NCBI GenBank assembly: GCA_002221725.1 | Contig: NJFT01000082.1 | Coordinates: 92,228-156,227, forward strand | DNA length: 64,000 bases | Reading direction: 5' to 3' | DNA from: Scedosporium boydii | Taxonomy: Eukaryota > Ascomycota > Sordariomycetes > Microascales > Microascaceae | Part shown: piece by piece, positions 50,586-63,410 of the stretch | Numbering within the stretch: position 1 is the stretch's first letter | How the letters are laid out: each line of letters starts with the position of its first letter | Made by a program: the position numbers and the translations under genes | Notes under the pieces: model-generated | What the model saw: only the letters and a program-made list of their open reading frames with translations | Database searches by the model: none | Told to the model about the DNA's origin: nothing

Positions 50586-53500
50586 ATGGCTTCCGAGGTG
50601 CTCGTCGCCCACACGGGGCAGCGCTTCCAGGTAGACACGACGCAGTTCACTTCGTAAGGGGCACCCAGTCCCCATTTCGATGAGCTGCTTGCTAATTACA
50701 TCTCTTTCTCACATAGAATCGACGAACTCAAGGCATGGGTAGCGCGCCAGAGTTCCATACCGTTTCAGAAGATTGTTGCTTTAACGCCGGAAGGACGTAG
50801 CTTGAGGATCCAGGGTCTTCACACTGAGGCAAGTTCAGTTACTGTTCTATTACTTCGTTTTGTTCTTTCTCGGCTAACTATTGGGATAGAAAGAGATATG
50901 TATATACGATATCCGAATTACTCAGCCGACACTCTCTACCAATGCGCTCCCTGCTGTACCCGAGCATCCCATTCCCAAGCGTTATTCGGTCCCTCCAGCG
51001 CCAAACTCGATAGGAGATATCAAGGCTATGTCCGCGTGGCAGGAGCTCTACAAGGAACGTCGTGCATGGGCTCTCGATGTGTCTCAAGAATGCTCCCATA
51101 TGAATGCTGCCACCCAGGAAAGATACAAAGAGATAGATGCGATGGTCAAGTGTTTGGATGCAGCTGTTGCGAACCTCGAATTTTCCGTCAGACAGATCGA
51201 GCCCAAGTACGCGGAATTGAAAAAATGGATGGAACCCGCGCTGTCGGAGCACGAGCAGTTGGCGTCTAATTGGGAAAGCTATCTTGAGCTGGCACGCGCC
51301 ATTCCGATATCGCATCAAATGGTGAAGTTCATGACGTCCAAGGACGTCAGGCCGAATCGGGCCAGTCTAGTCGACTTGATTGACATGGATACCGCAAGGA
51401 AAGCGGGCCGCTTGGCGCCAACATCCTTACGCAAGTTCAATAGCAAAGCAAGCGAACTTGATAAAACTGCGTCGCAGATGTATCGGTTCCTTCAGGAGCT
51501 TGGCGAGGATTTTGATAAACTTGTCAGTCGGTCTACCTTCTTACGCGCCGGCGAGTCGGTTCAGCTGCAGCAGGATATCGAGGCTTTGGTGAAGAAGATT
51601 GATTCCGATTACCAGGTCGTTTTAGAATACAGCCCCTCCCAAAGAGATGTACTCCAGGCATCCAAAACGGCGTCGATTCACACGGAGCGATTAATACCGA
51701 GTTTGAAGAAGCGTGCGAAGGACATGGACGATATGCTCCAGTATGCCACAAACGCCCGAAACACCATTGCGGTAGATTCTGCTGGATTCATGCGTTCGAT
51801 TACGGAGGTTACTTCTCTCCACGCGAGTGTCAAGTCCCAAATAACTGTTCTCAATCAAGCCGAGGAGGACATGACGACATTTGACTACCTCCGTCTCATC
51901 CACCAGCTCCCGTATATGTACGCTTCATTCGTCGCCGAGGCCGTACGTCGTCGAGAGTGGTCGGAGAAAGTTAAATCCGACTCTTCGACGCTCGCAAATA
52001 CGATGGCCGTGTTTCAAGACGAGGAGACGAAGAGGCGTCGAAAATGGCAGAAGACGGTCGGTAGCACCTATGGCAGAGACAAGTTCGACGCGAGTACTCT
52101 TGGTCTCGAAGTTAATCTCCTTGGCGAAGAGGATCCTTGGCCTTCGATGGCCAAACAGGACATTGAGGCTGTTATCGAATCATTGAGAGCTCAAAATGCC
52201 GAGACCGCTGTGGTCGAAGATGTAATCAAGCTTCTCAATGAACTCAATGCTCCGACCAAGCAGCAATCTAAGCGAATAAAGGCATTCAAGAATGGTAGCA
52301 TCCATGAAGCCGCGCTCGGTATTAGCGGGTTGCTGATGAGGGGTGATGATGACTTGATCAAGTCGCTTCAGGAGGATAAGACGAAGCTCGAGAGCAAGGT
52401 TAAGACGGCGGAAAGTCGCATTCGAAGGCTGGAGGACTTGTTGCACAGGCAAAGTCAAGCATCGCGCCCTAGCCTGGGCAATATTTTCCAGGTTCCGAGT
52501 TCCGATTCTACTTCTTCGATCAAGCCGTCATTGAAGATTCCAGATGGAACTGAGACGTTGCTGTCAAGGATCGCTGCTCTAGAAGCTGACTTGAACGCTG
52601 AAAAGCAGCGAGCGGCGGCCATTCAGAAAGATTTGTTGGCTCAAAACACACTGAACGACAATATGAAAGAGCAGATGGAGGACGCTAACTCGACCAAGAA
52701 AGACCTCCTTGAGAATATGGAGGCCCTTAAGCGCGAATTCGTCGAGGAGCGCAAGTCCTTTGAATCGGAGATCAAGGGGCTTCAGGCCCGCCTAGAGGAT
52801 ACCGAGGTTGAAATCGAACACTTCGGGGAATCGAGAGAACATGAGAAAGCATCCTTGGACGAGAAGATCCTTGAACTTCAGGATGAAATCGCCCAGTTAG
52901 AAAAGGAGAAGAAGGAAGTTGTCCTTAAAACCCAAGGACAAGTCGAATTCCTCCGAAACGAGTCCCGAATTCAGAGAGACCGCAATGAAATCCTGGAGAA
53001 GCAGGTGAGAACGCTCGAGGAGGAGGTCAAGAACGCTGCCAACGCCCACGAAGAAGCCGCCGCCGCCAGCAAACAACGGCTTGGAGCCCTTCAAGACGTA
53101 TTCCGCCAGCTTGCGCCTCAGAAGGCTATACCCGAAGCGGTCGATGATCTCGCGCATGTTCTCTTGGCCACTGCCTCCAGTATCATGACTAACGCGCAGG
53201 AGACCAAGGAGCGTATCCACTCTCTGGAATCCGAACTAGCACAAGCTCGGGAGACTGTCGACGAACTCCGAGGCGAGGTGCGCGAAGCCTCCTCGAAACT
53301 AGCTGAGGAGGCATCGACATCGTCAAAACTCCAGGCCGTCTTGGAAAATGAGCGAGTTCGTTCCGAGGATCTAGGTACTGAGCTTTCGGAGGCCAAACAA
53401 CAACTCGCCCAGCTGCAGGTTCGCATTGCCGATGGAGAGACGGGATCGGAATCACTTCGCAAGACCCTCGAGGAGCGGGAAGAGAAGTTAGCGGCCCTTC

Positions 53501-54861
53501 ACCAGGAGTTCGCGTCGAAGCAATCTGAAGTCGGCAGGGCTGAGGAAGAGCTTCATCTTTTCAAAGAACGGCTTCAGGAATCCCAGGCTAAGATTGGAAA
53601 TCTTACGCGCCGAGCCGAAGCGCTGGCAGAACGTGCGAAGAACTTGACGCAGCGCATCTATACGCAAAATGACCGGCTCTGTCGCCTCCTTGAGAAGTTA
53701 GGCTTCTCCGTCACGCGCGAGGGATCTACGATGACCGTTCAGAAGGTACCTCGTGCAGAACGGGCTCTGCACATGCAAAATACAACGGAGCTCTCCGATC
53801 CCGCGTCTCCAAGCGCTCGTCGCTCTTCAATACTACCCGGCAATACATCTCCAGATGGCTCTCAGCTTGAGTTGCTCTACTGGATGAATGCCGGCGATGA
53901 AGAAACGGAGTCGGAGAAATACCTGGCATTCATGGAAACCCTGGGAAGTTTCGATATCGACTTATTCTCGGAAACCCTATTCCGACGCGTGAAAGATATG
54001 GAACACCTCGCCCGGAAATTCCAGCGGGAGTCTCGTGCGTACAGGGACAAGGCTCATCTATTGCAGCGCGAAGCACACGAGAAAATAGCCTACAAGAACT
54101 TCAAGGAAGGCGACCTTGCGCTTTTCCTACCGACTCGTAATCAGAGTTCAGGGGCTTGGGCATGCTTCAATGTTGGGTTCCCGCATTATTTCCTTCGCGA
54201 ACATGATTCGCACGGGCTACGAAACCGGGAGTGGCTGGTAGCTCGGATTTCCCGGATTCAAGAACGAGTTGTTGACTTGTCGAAGAGTGTGCAACCGCAA
54301 GGCGATGTCGACTCTTTAACAGAGGAGGGCAACGATAATCCCTTCCAATTATCGGACGGCTTGCGATGGTATCTCTTAGACGCACACGAGGACAAATACG
54401 GCGCTCCTTCTACACCAGGTCTAGGTAAATCGACTGTTGCGGCGAATAAGGTTGAGGCAGTAGCTGATATGCGCGCCCGATCGGGGACGGTTGGCAAGGA
54501 TAAACAGCGGCTAAGCCAACACAGCATTGAAGGAGTGAGCAAAACGCTCTCGAAGAGCCTTGAGAGTCGGCGAGGTAGCACGAGCTCGAGAAAGACTCTG
54601 CCCTTCACAATCGGTGGCGGCGGGCTTCTAAAGAGCACACCCCTTGCTAGCGAGACGAATTCTCTCCGTGCCGCAGCCTCCGAAACTGCGTCGGTGCGGA
54701 GCCCTCCTCGTTCAGGCGCGCACGTCGAGGCACACGACGGTGAGCCGGCAGGCCGTGCTGCTCACGGAAAAGGCCACGTCGATGGAGACGGAAAGGCGGT
54801 GGAGCAGACCGGGGCTCCAGAGGTACGATACGACATCGATTCCCTTCTTGGGCCAACATAA
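50586..54861 (+). CDS. atg11: Autophagy-related protein 11 (selective-autophagy scaffold)
   Basis: Cytosolic scaffold linking cargo receptors to the Atg1 kinase (FIP200-like). Three exons: 50586-50653, 50717-50828 and 50890-54861; 4152 nt, 1383 aa. Intron 1 is 63 nt (GTAAGG donor). Intron 2 (50829-50889, 61 nt) has a GC donor (GAG/GCAAGT) and a TAACTA branch region; no GT choice keeps frame. A ubiquitin-like start (MASEVLVAHTGQRFQVD, then IVALTPEGRSLRIQG) is followed by SAWQELYKERRAWALDV. Long coiled coils cover about residues 500-1000. The Atg11 C-terminal domain includes KEGDLALFLPTRNQ, WACFNVGFPHYFLRE, REWLVARISRIQER and NPFQLSDGLRWYLLDAHED. A low-complexity Arg/Ser tail ends in IDSLLGPT. 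Length fits filamentous-fungal Atg11. Confidence 0.95.
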
Positions 54862-57800
54862 TGAAAGCTGATTTTGGGCGATCTTTTCCTCTTGCTCCTC
54901 GCCTCCTAGGCCAGCACACCACGATTGGGTCGAGAGCGAAGCTCGACGTCGGTAGAAAGTCCGACTAAGAGGAGCGTTGTCTTTGAGTCGCTTTGGAGTC
55001 TAGATCTTAACTACGAGAGTCCGTCGAAGAAACGATAAGGGAGGGATTGATGGAGGATTTGACCCGAGGTCATGAGAAACACCTGGGCCGATCGCGGGGT
55101 AATAAGAACGGCAAATCTCTTTTCCATTTCAATTATTATTATTTTTTTTTTTTTTTTACTTTCTCTCTCATGGCATCAACTCTGTATTCCGAGCAGGAGT
55201 TATCTGCGTTACTTAAAAAGGGGGCTTCCACTGAAGCCGATTGCTTGCGTTCATGGATTGAGGTTTGAATCATAGACAGATGTCTAATTACAGACGGCGT
55301 TAGTGCTCTAATAGACTTGTCACAAATAGAGGGAGTTGTTGTCTAAATTCAGGTCGTTCTGAGCATCATGGATGAGGACGAGTAGCGCGGCACTCAATTG
55401 ATGTCATTTAACTTGATAGTGCTTGCAACACGCGAAAACCTTGAAGTGGTTCCCGGTCTTGTGAGAGTTGCCCAAGGATATCCATCCATCCAGTGGCATC
55501 ATCAAGACCTCAATGTGAGTGGCGTGGAAGTTGTGTCCGCCACATCGCGCCTTCGCAGCCATTTCCACCCTTATTAGGAAAGTATACGCCGTTCTGGACA
55601 AATAGTATTATACCGAGGTATGTTGATGCTATTCCAAGGGAGGCAACTGAGAGAAGGCTCTGACCAATGAGCCCGTCTCGTCTTCTTGCCCAAGATTACA
55701 ATATGCATGAATTGTGACTGGCATCCTTCCCGTTGGTTTTGCAGGGGGGGCATTGGTGGCCGAACCCCGGGTGGCTTGCTGGTCAAGCCAGGGTGTTTCC
55801 GTGCAGGCTCACCGAGGACGCGGGTGAGGAACCATCCCCCACACATTATCTGCTAATACTCGGTATGTAAAACTTCGTTAGGGTCGTGCCGGGAAGACAT
55901 GACCACAAGACAGCATCGAATCACGGGAAGAAATTTTCTTCTAAAATGTGGAGAAATGGACTGGTATGGGTTGATGCTGGCAGAGCTGTTAAGTGTAGTC
56001 ACGCGACTGGGAGGATGTTGAAAAAGTCTCAATATTCTTCCATAAATATCAATGGGTTTGCTTCGACGAAAGGCCGGGTTGTGATGTGTCTAAGGCTGAG
56101 GGTCACGCCGCTCCCGTCTTGGTACGAGGTAAGATTACGGAGGTTGAGAATTGTTCAGGATTTGTAGATGGTGGCGACTCTCGCCATGTTTCTAAAGGAC
56201 ATCAATGGACATAAACTAGTTTACTCCCGAGAAACAGATGGGGCGGGACATCGACATCGACATCGACTCTCGCAGCTAAGGAATAAACCCGAAAGGCGAA
56301 ACTCGCAGCGTGTCCCATCCGCACTTTTGTTCTTGTTTGTGTTGGCCCTTCGAACACTAGTGGGGGAAGGCGACTAGCCTTCGGCGTGGAGCCCTCGCGA
56401 TTACTTTTTTTAGAAGTAATTCCGAAGTGACCAGAAGCTCTCTATTCTAGGTAGCGTGAATCTAGTGTATCAATGAGCCGAAGATTTTTTTCTTCTCGAT
56501 AGAACTCGGAGCAGTTTGATGAACCGTGTTGCCTGCGCGACACATACGAAGTAGTGTTGTTTTGGGGTGGAATCGATACCAATACTTCAATGTTGCATGC
56601 GGATTGACCCCCACGCCGGCTGAAAGCTTGGCCTTATTTCCTCATCTTGAGACGGGAATTCGGCCTGCAGGAGAAAACGAACAGTCGGCGAATTGAGATA
56701 CTGGAAACCGCGGGTAGACCAAAGGTTGGTGTATGAAGTACTGGAGAATCCACAGCCTCCCAGCGAGAGAAATATGTGTGCTGACCACGAAGGGCAATAT
56801 TGCCTTTGTTTCCTACGATCCACAAAGACAAAGGAGTCGGTTTGTTTGATCTTCGAAGAAGGGATGGTGATGGTGATTGCGGGCGAACCTTTGGGTTCAC
56901 CGTTCACCGTTCACCCGAGGCTCTCTCGTACTACCACCCCAAAGTACCTCGATATTTGATATTATATGATCATATCCTCCGTCGTACATACACGATGTGG
57001 AGGTAGTTGGAACTAATGCCAGCCTCGGCTGGTGTGCCCACTCTTGATGTACACTGCACTTTAGCGTCGTGTATTGGTGGTTCGCAATTTGCTTGGTTCT
57101 TGACGCTTTCGCTTTGGCGCGAAACTCGCACCGTTTGGCGAAGCTCGAACCCTGAGGAGGGCATCGTCGGAATGATTCTTCTCGCATCAATTGGTGTGTT
57201 TGGCCCGACGCTACAAGCAGTAGTCAGACACTAAAATAGTGTTCGAGACGCGTGGGTCAGAGTGCATGCGTCTCGATGCGTGGATGCGTGGATGCGTGGG
57301 TCTGACCCGATCCGAAGTCGATGATGGATGAGGATGGAGCTTGGGATCAAATCATTTCGATGCAGCTGTGTGGACCCGGCTTGGCTCATGGCCCACACCA
57401 GGAAGTCTTCGTACTTCTTTTCCTTCCTCGGTGCTTCTTTTTCTCTTCCCCAAACGATTAAGGTTAATGAGTCCAAGTACAAAGTGAGAAAAAAATAAAA
57501 AAATCGGTACATATTATTCCCCAGGTGAAGGCCACACCGAGATGCCCGTTGTCCGTACATCTCCAAGGGCATCAAGAGTAAAGCCGAGGGACGAGGTTAC
57601 TTATCCCCGCTTAAACCAGTCAAACAAAATTGAGATACTTCCCCGCCGCAAAATCAGCCTCTCCTGGGCTGCTATTCCTGTCGCAATCCAGAGCCCTTCC
57701 AGGGGTCCTAGGATGTGGTCTGGGGTGAACCTGGTGATCAATCAATGGGCATGTGAGAACGACCCAACCTGGTCCCATGTCCTGTCCCATGCCCCCAAGC

Positions 57801-59453
57801 CGTGCTTCGAGGTTTCGTATGAAGGAGATCGTAGTTCGAAGTACTGAGGCAGTTTATATTGGTAAATTGATACTTGCGAACTACTTCTTCTACTTGGGGT
57901 CGCATACTGTCAATACACAATTACGACGTATTACGAGATGTTGGACTTAATTGTGGGTGGTGGGCAGGAGACCCCCACACCAAGTGTCCACATTCGGCAA
58001 CGGGGATCGAGCACTGTTGAAGGGTTTCTGGGACAGGACACAACCAAAATGCGATTTCAAACCCCGGAATATTACCGTTCACAGTGGGTTCGCCTGCCGC
58101 GCTGTAACTATATCGATGTAGTCCCCTGTAATAGCCCACATCTGAGACTCAGAGACCAGGTGCCAGTACTTGGGGTCCTCAAGACCTCTCAGCGCAAAAT
58201 GACGTGGGGTAGTCGTACAGGTACCAAAACTCACAAAGTCGTGAGTGTAATATACACCGTTGAACCTCAAATGTTATCAAGGACCATGATGGCGGTAGCA
58301 CCTCCATCACCAAAAGGACCCCGAAACACCCAAACTACCACCATTTGACACCCCCTGCGAGTAGGGATAGCATCAACTGAACCGGCTAGCAGTTACTTCA
58401 CAGCGTGCCTGGCACCACCACGATGGACCACTTCGATTCTTGCTGCTCTGTGCCCCAAGCCTCAATCTGTTCCGTACGTTACTTGGTACACCACTCTCCA
58501 CTAGCCTGGGAACATTGAACTCCTCCTCCAACTCCTCCAAAATCCTGCCACCATCGCTCCTCCTCCCTCATTTTCCCGTAATTTCTTTGTGGGCCCCCCT
58601 CTTCTTTAGCGTTTTCCGGCCCCTCTCTTTCCCCTTTGGATCTTTTTTCCCTCCTTCCCTCCCTCTCTCCGTCCAGAGGCTTTCGAGAATTTCTCGAGTC
58701 CTCCAGAGGCCCTTTCTCCCAACAAAGATATTTCCCACCGTCATCGCCGACGAGAATCCAGCTCTCTGGTCATCTTTTCTTTTCTTTTTTTTTTTTTTTT
58801 TTTCCGTCGTGGCCTCTTATCCCTGCCATCTATCTCCTCAACCCCGGTCGAATCCGGAAACTGGGTTGATCTATCAATCCGTCGCAATTAAGCAACTACC
58901 AGTGGCGTCTTTCGTATTTCCGAGCTCGCACAAAGCGAATCCCGACTATCACCTCTGAGGATTGGGAAGTCTTTAATTCTCGAAAGAAAGAGAGGGAAGA
59001 TAGAATAAAAGGTCACGATCTCGGGTGGGAATGAAACACATTTTGTGTTATAATTCGGAGAAAAAAGCTTAGATCGGACCCTCGTTGAGATTCGCAACAC
59101 CCCCAGCCGCCCGACGACCGAGCATTCGAAATCTCGTCACGTAGAGAACCCCGCCCTTTCATCTCTCCCCTGACCTCAACACCGGTTTCTTTGTGTCGTC
59201 AATCAGATCGATCGCATTTGAACAGCACCCTAATTTTGTTCGGTCCCGACGTCCACTTGCCTGGTCTTGCGGAGAGAGCACATAGTAGTGAATACTAGCC
59301 ACCTCTCTCCATTTGGTTTAATTATCCCACCACCGAGCACCACCGTTCTGCTTCCCCGTATCAATAGTGGAAGTATTCTCACCGCTTTAACACGCTTTTC
59401 TCCTCCTTATTATCTCTCTCTCTATTTTTTGGCGTACGCGCGATATCGGCCAA
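54862..59453. other. 4.6-kb spacer between ATG11 and the NUC-1-like gene
   Basis: No gene recognised. The distal 1 kb (58,440-59,453) is CT-rich with an uninterrupted T run near 58786-58803 and looks like a long promoter/leader of the NUC-1-like gene; one short ATG frame at 59031 (13 codons) could act as a uORF if transcribed. A T run lies at about 55141-55157. Other motifs: GCGTGGAT tandem units at about 57277-57299 and TACGAAGTA at 56545-56553. Short ORFs at 55-58 kb have no domains. Confidence 0.45.
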
Positions 59454-61611
59454 ATGGCCATGATGGACTCCTCTGGGTGGAATCCCCAGGATCAACCCAT
59501 GGCGTCAACCACGGAAGATGACTTTCAGCAGTTTCTCGAGATGCAGGGCATGTCAAATATGGGCGATGGCTTAAATTTTGACTTTCAGTCTTTTCAGGAC
59601 TCCAACAACACAGCGATGCTATCGCAGGCACCCCGTGAGCAAATGGATACATCAATGGGCGGTACGGAACCTTCTCTCGTTATACCCACGACAGCCGGCT
59701 TGAGCCAAGGGCAGATAACCGCCATGACTACTGGAGCGAGTCACGGCTCCATCCAGGCACACATTGCCCACATGCCGCCCACTCCAACCGATGCCATCTC
59801 CGAGATTGACGCCCAAATTCAGTATCTTCAGCAGCAAAGGCTTCAGCAGCAGCAGCGGCAAGCGCGCGAACACCAGTCAACGTTCTACAGCGGTCGGAAT
59901 CATGTAATACCGCCGACTCCTCAGAGTCTGGAGATCCAAGCTGGGACCGGGCAATTCTTCTCCCCGGTGGAGACTCCCATGTTCGACAACCGCGCCCACT
60001 GCATGAAGGATACTCAACCAGAGGTAAGCACACCGCTATACAATTCATCGTTGCCTCCGTGAGGTTTCTTCCAGTATACTGATTGATATTCTCGAGCAGA
60101 TGGCCTTCACCCCCCTTGTTTCGCCAGCCGTGACACCTCTGGACCCTCATTTCAATGTCGACTCGACGTTCGCCCTCCCCGGCACATACTTTAGCCCTCT
60201 AACTTCTCCTGCCCTCCATGCCCAAAACGATCCCGGTGTCTTTTATGGCCAACAGCAGATGCAGCAACCGGTAGTTAACACAACATCTCCCGTCGAAATG
60301 GATTTGGAAACGCCGACGCCGACGGGTCCGATTTCCGACAACACTAAGAAGCCGCGGAAAACAGCCACGAAGACGGGCAGAAAAGTCAATGTTCGCCAGT
60401 CGCCAATTGCGAAGCCTCAACGGCGGAAAACCACTAGCTCCTCCATTGTCAACCAAGTGCTTAATGAAGCGGTGGAGAACCGTCTCACTTCGAGCCCTAC
60501 TGTTCTAGCCAACCGCCGGGAAGACACTGACGAGAACAGTTCAGTCTCCCCAGAAGCTCTTTCAGACATGCCTCCACCTCCTTTACCCCCTCCGAAGGCA
60601 AGCAGCAAGAAGGCAAAACCCGCCGCCTCTTTACCTCTCGCAGCGATGCCCTCGCCAGCAACCCCGGCCTCCCTAATGAAACTCCCCGCCTCTTCGAGCA
60701 CCGTCAAAGTCATTCCCCCGGCGAGCAATCACAGAGGACAGGTCTTGTCAGAACCTATGGACACGTTCTTCCAACTCCCGGATTCAGCCACCGAAATCCC
60801 AGAAGACCAGCCCTCCCCCAATGATGCCCAGACGCAGGAGCAAAGACAGTCCACGGCGAGAGAATCGAGTGGAGGAAAGACACCGTTGATGCAAGCGCTG
60901 CCATCGCCATCTTTTGCTAGGTCGGGGACGATATCGGCGAGCCAGAGCCCAATGCTGGCACCTGGCGGCTCTACTCCCGCGGCTCGGAGGACGCCACAAC
61001 TAGGACCTCGCGGGAGCAAGAAGAGGACGGGTTCCGTGACGGCATCCCCCGCCCTATTGCCTAAGATCTCGCCAAATATAAAACCTCTTTTGCCTGGCGC
61101 TGGAGATGAGTCCCTGGAGGATACGGCATCCCGACTACTAGCCACTAAATCCAACTACCAAAATATTCTCGAGGGCAACAAAGTCCCCGGTGTTTCTTAC
61201 CCGAGCGAGCTGTCCACGAATCTCACGTCTAAACGCACGTCGCACAAGATTGCGGAACAGGGACGCAGAAATCGCATCAACTCGGCTCTCCAAGAGATTG
61301 CCTCTCTATTACCGAAGGGAAGCTCCAAAGACGGCAAGAGCAGCGACGATGCGGACGGCAGCGGCGAAAAGAAGGATGGAAAGTCGAGCGTTCCCAGCAG
61401 CAAGGCGAGCACAGTGGAGATGGCGATCGAGTACATCAAGCAGCTAAAGAGGGAAGTGGCCGAAGCTACCAAACGCGCAGAAGAGGCGGAGAGAAAGCTG
61501 GGAATAGGTGGAGTGGAGGGCAATGGGCAATCGGAGCTAAGTAGGTCGGCCAACGAAGCGGAGAGAAGCGCCTTGGCAGGAGCTCCACAGAACGGGGAGC
61601 AGGCTACTTAG
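59454..61611 (+). CDS. nuc-1: NUC-1/Pho4-type bHLH phosphorus-acquisition regulator
   Basis: Nuclear bHLH activator of phosphate-starvation genes by family. Two exons, 59454-60023 and 60100-61611; 76-nt intron (GTAAGC...GAGCAG); 693 aa. N-terminal acidic/Gln segment (EDDFQQFLEMQGMSNMGDG; YLQQQRLQQQQRQ near 122-135), then MAFTPLVSPAVTPLD at the splice junction. A long Pro/Ser/Thr-rich middle (TKKPRKTATKTGRK) follows. The C-terminal bHLH lies at about 564-645: basic region SKRTSHKIAEQGRRNRIN, helix 1 SALQEIASLLPKG, an expanded Ser/Lys/Asp loop, and helix 2 KASTVEMAIEYIKQLKREV. The SHKxAEQxRRNR basic region is shared with yeast Pho4 and Neurospora NUC-1. The start is the first of three close ATGs (59454, 59460, 59463). 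No PHO80-type regulator lies nearby. Confidence 0.88.
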
Positions 61612-62324
61612 GCTTAGGGGAAGAGTTGTGGTTTTTATCTCTCGCGAAATGAAGGAGTGGTTATGGTTTCTGGATTTACGACATGACATCGGCGGGGAGA
61701 AGGATTAAAGGATACGGGGGTGATTGCTATTTCATGGGCTAGAAATTGTGTGTTTACCGGCGTCTAGCGGATGAGGGATGTCGTTGAGTTGAAAGCTGCA
61801 TTTGATCTTTTGGCTAGTGATGGAGATTCCCCGGGCCTGCTCTGTAATATTTGAAGTATGGATAATTCAGATGCTTTCGTCCGATTGTATTAGAACTTGG
61901 AGCCTACTGGATGAGAAAAGCATGAATTTCATTTCCATACCAGACCTAATATACACGATGATGGTCGTCGCAAGAGGAGTAGCTGCATCTACACTCTCTA
62001 TGATGCTCACTTTTTGATGCCAAGATCGATCACACATATTTCGACGTTTAATAATCTTTCGATCCAGGGGAATGCACCAACTTAACACACAGATAGACAA
62101 GCAACCCTCTAAGAGGGCATATTGCGATTCAATTCTTAATGCATGAAGTTTCTCAATTTTATCTCTAACGCCCCCGCACGAAAGAAAGTTAAAAAACACC
62201 CTCGACCTCGCAAAGGAGGAGGATCAATAGCTGAGGTCCAGCACAGACAATACCCATCTCCTCCACAGTCATCAGTAGTTTCCGTTAACAGCTAAGCAGC
62301 ACTGGAGGCGTAACGCTTGGGATG
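61612..62324. other. Convergent spacer (NUC-1-like / Pcc1)
   Basis: 713 bp of 3' flanks. No gene or repeat seen; small frames only. Confidence 0.6.
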
Positions 62325-62815
62325 TTAGGGCTTGGTTCCATCCTCCTTCGTACCTTTCGTGCCTTCGAGAGTGCCAACGTCCATCTTCTCCATGACCTCG
62401 AGCACAAGACTTAAGCTCTCCATGAATGAATTCGTCGCGACGCGGAGCATGCGGTTCGTGGTGGCGCGGTACTCTACCCTCAAGAGGGATTTCTCTGCTT
62501 GGTCGTCTTGAGTCGGGGCAGAGGCGGGGGGATTCACCTGGTCGAGGGTGAAGGAGCGGCGGACGAGCGGGGAGAGTTCTTTGTCGACGGCGATGGCGTT
62601 GAGGGCTATTGAGGCGAGGCGGGGGGTTGGGAAGGGGATGGAGAGAGATCTAGGGTGAGGGCGGTTAGTTTCAGGTTCTGCGCGATGAGATTGTTCACCT
62701 TAAAGTCTTTGCGCGCCCTGTCTGGATATGGGCGGCCGGGGGCAACCACCCATCGTGAAATTGAAGGGAAGACGAGGGTGACCGACATTGAGCAGGGGAA
62801 GGTTTCGTCTGCCAT
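62325..62815 (-). CDS. pcc1: KEOPS/EKC complex subunit Pcc1
   Basis: Dimerisation subunit of KEOPS, which makes tRNA t6A37. Two exons: 62787-62815 (29 nt) and 62325-62649; 137-nt intron 62650-62786; 354 nt, 117 aa. The first exon encodes MADETFPCS. Exon 2 gives SLSIPFPTPRLASIALNAI, VDKELSPLVRRSFTL, LLRVEYRATTNRMLRVATNS and FMESLSLVLEVMEKMD, the Pcc1 fold. The predicted joint FPC-S-I-S-L-S-I-P-F-P matches the family N-terminus. The donor is an unusual GTCGGT, but every stronger GT downstream is in phase 0 and breaks the conserved frame; the acceptor CCCTAG has a good ACTAAC branch site. Length is near the usual 85-120 aa. Head-to-tail with the MFS gene. Confidence 0.85.
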
Positions 62816-63410
62816 TTTCTTTTCTTTTTTCCCTTTTTTCTGTTTTCTTATTTCTTTGGCCAGTTCCCCGAAGCAGCACTCGGGTATATATGTACGATTC
62901 TAGTACCTGGCGCCGTGATGATATCTACCACTGTTACTTTTCCTGAGTCTGTATTATTTTCACAGGACTCAGGGTTCATATCGTGGAAACGGATTCCTTC
63001 GATACTGATGAACCGCCGTCATTTTCATAGTGGGGGCGGGGCTGCCAAGGAGCAGAGGGGTGTCATTGGCACTGTGGCTTGACACTATCAATTGATCAAT
63101 CAATACAAAGGTACAAAGATATTCAAGCCACATTCGATTCTGAACAGACAGACGGCGAGGTAATCTTCTGTTTCCAACAATTCGGGTTGCGCCGTATGCT
63201 GCGCAAATTCGGAGTCGCATTTCTTTTCTTTCTTCTTTTGTTTATATATGATATATATATATATATATATATGCTGCAACCCACACCACTAGCGGCTCGC
63301 GGCCGCTTCTTCTATAACACTGCGTTGCTGCTGCGGCGCCTCTGGTCCTGCATCCGCCGACCAATGCAGAGCCGGCGTACAACTATCCAGGCTTTATCTC
63401 TAAATCCCGG
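62816..63410. other. Spacer with (AT)11 microsatellite
   Basis: 595 bp between the Pcc1 start and the MFS stop. Contains an (AT)11 tract at 63251-63272 and T-rich runs near 62820-62846. No gene seen. Confidence 0.6.
63251..63272 (+). repeat. (AT)11 microsatellite
   Basis: Pure AT dinucleotide repeat between Pcc1 and the MFS gene. Confidence 0.9.

Noticed and set aside
54644..54871. Alternative frame at the ATG11 C-terminus
   Set aside because: The main frame runs on to IDSLLGPT and a TAA without needing a shift; the overlapping frame has no domain.
60060..60099. Separate gene starting at the second-exon ATG of the NUC-1-like gene
   Set aside because: Exon 1 joins in frame with good GTAAGC and GAGCAG signals, and the MAFTPLVSP segment is internal to the product.
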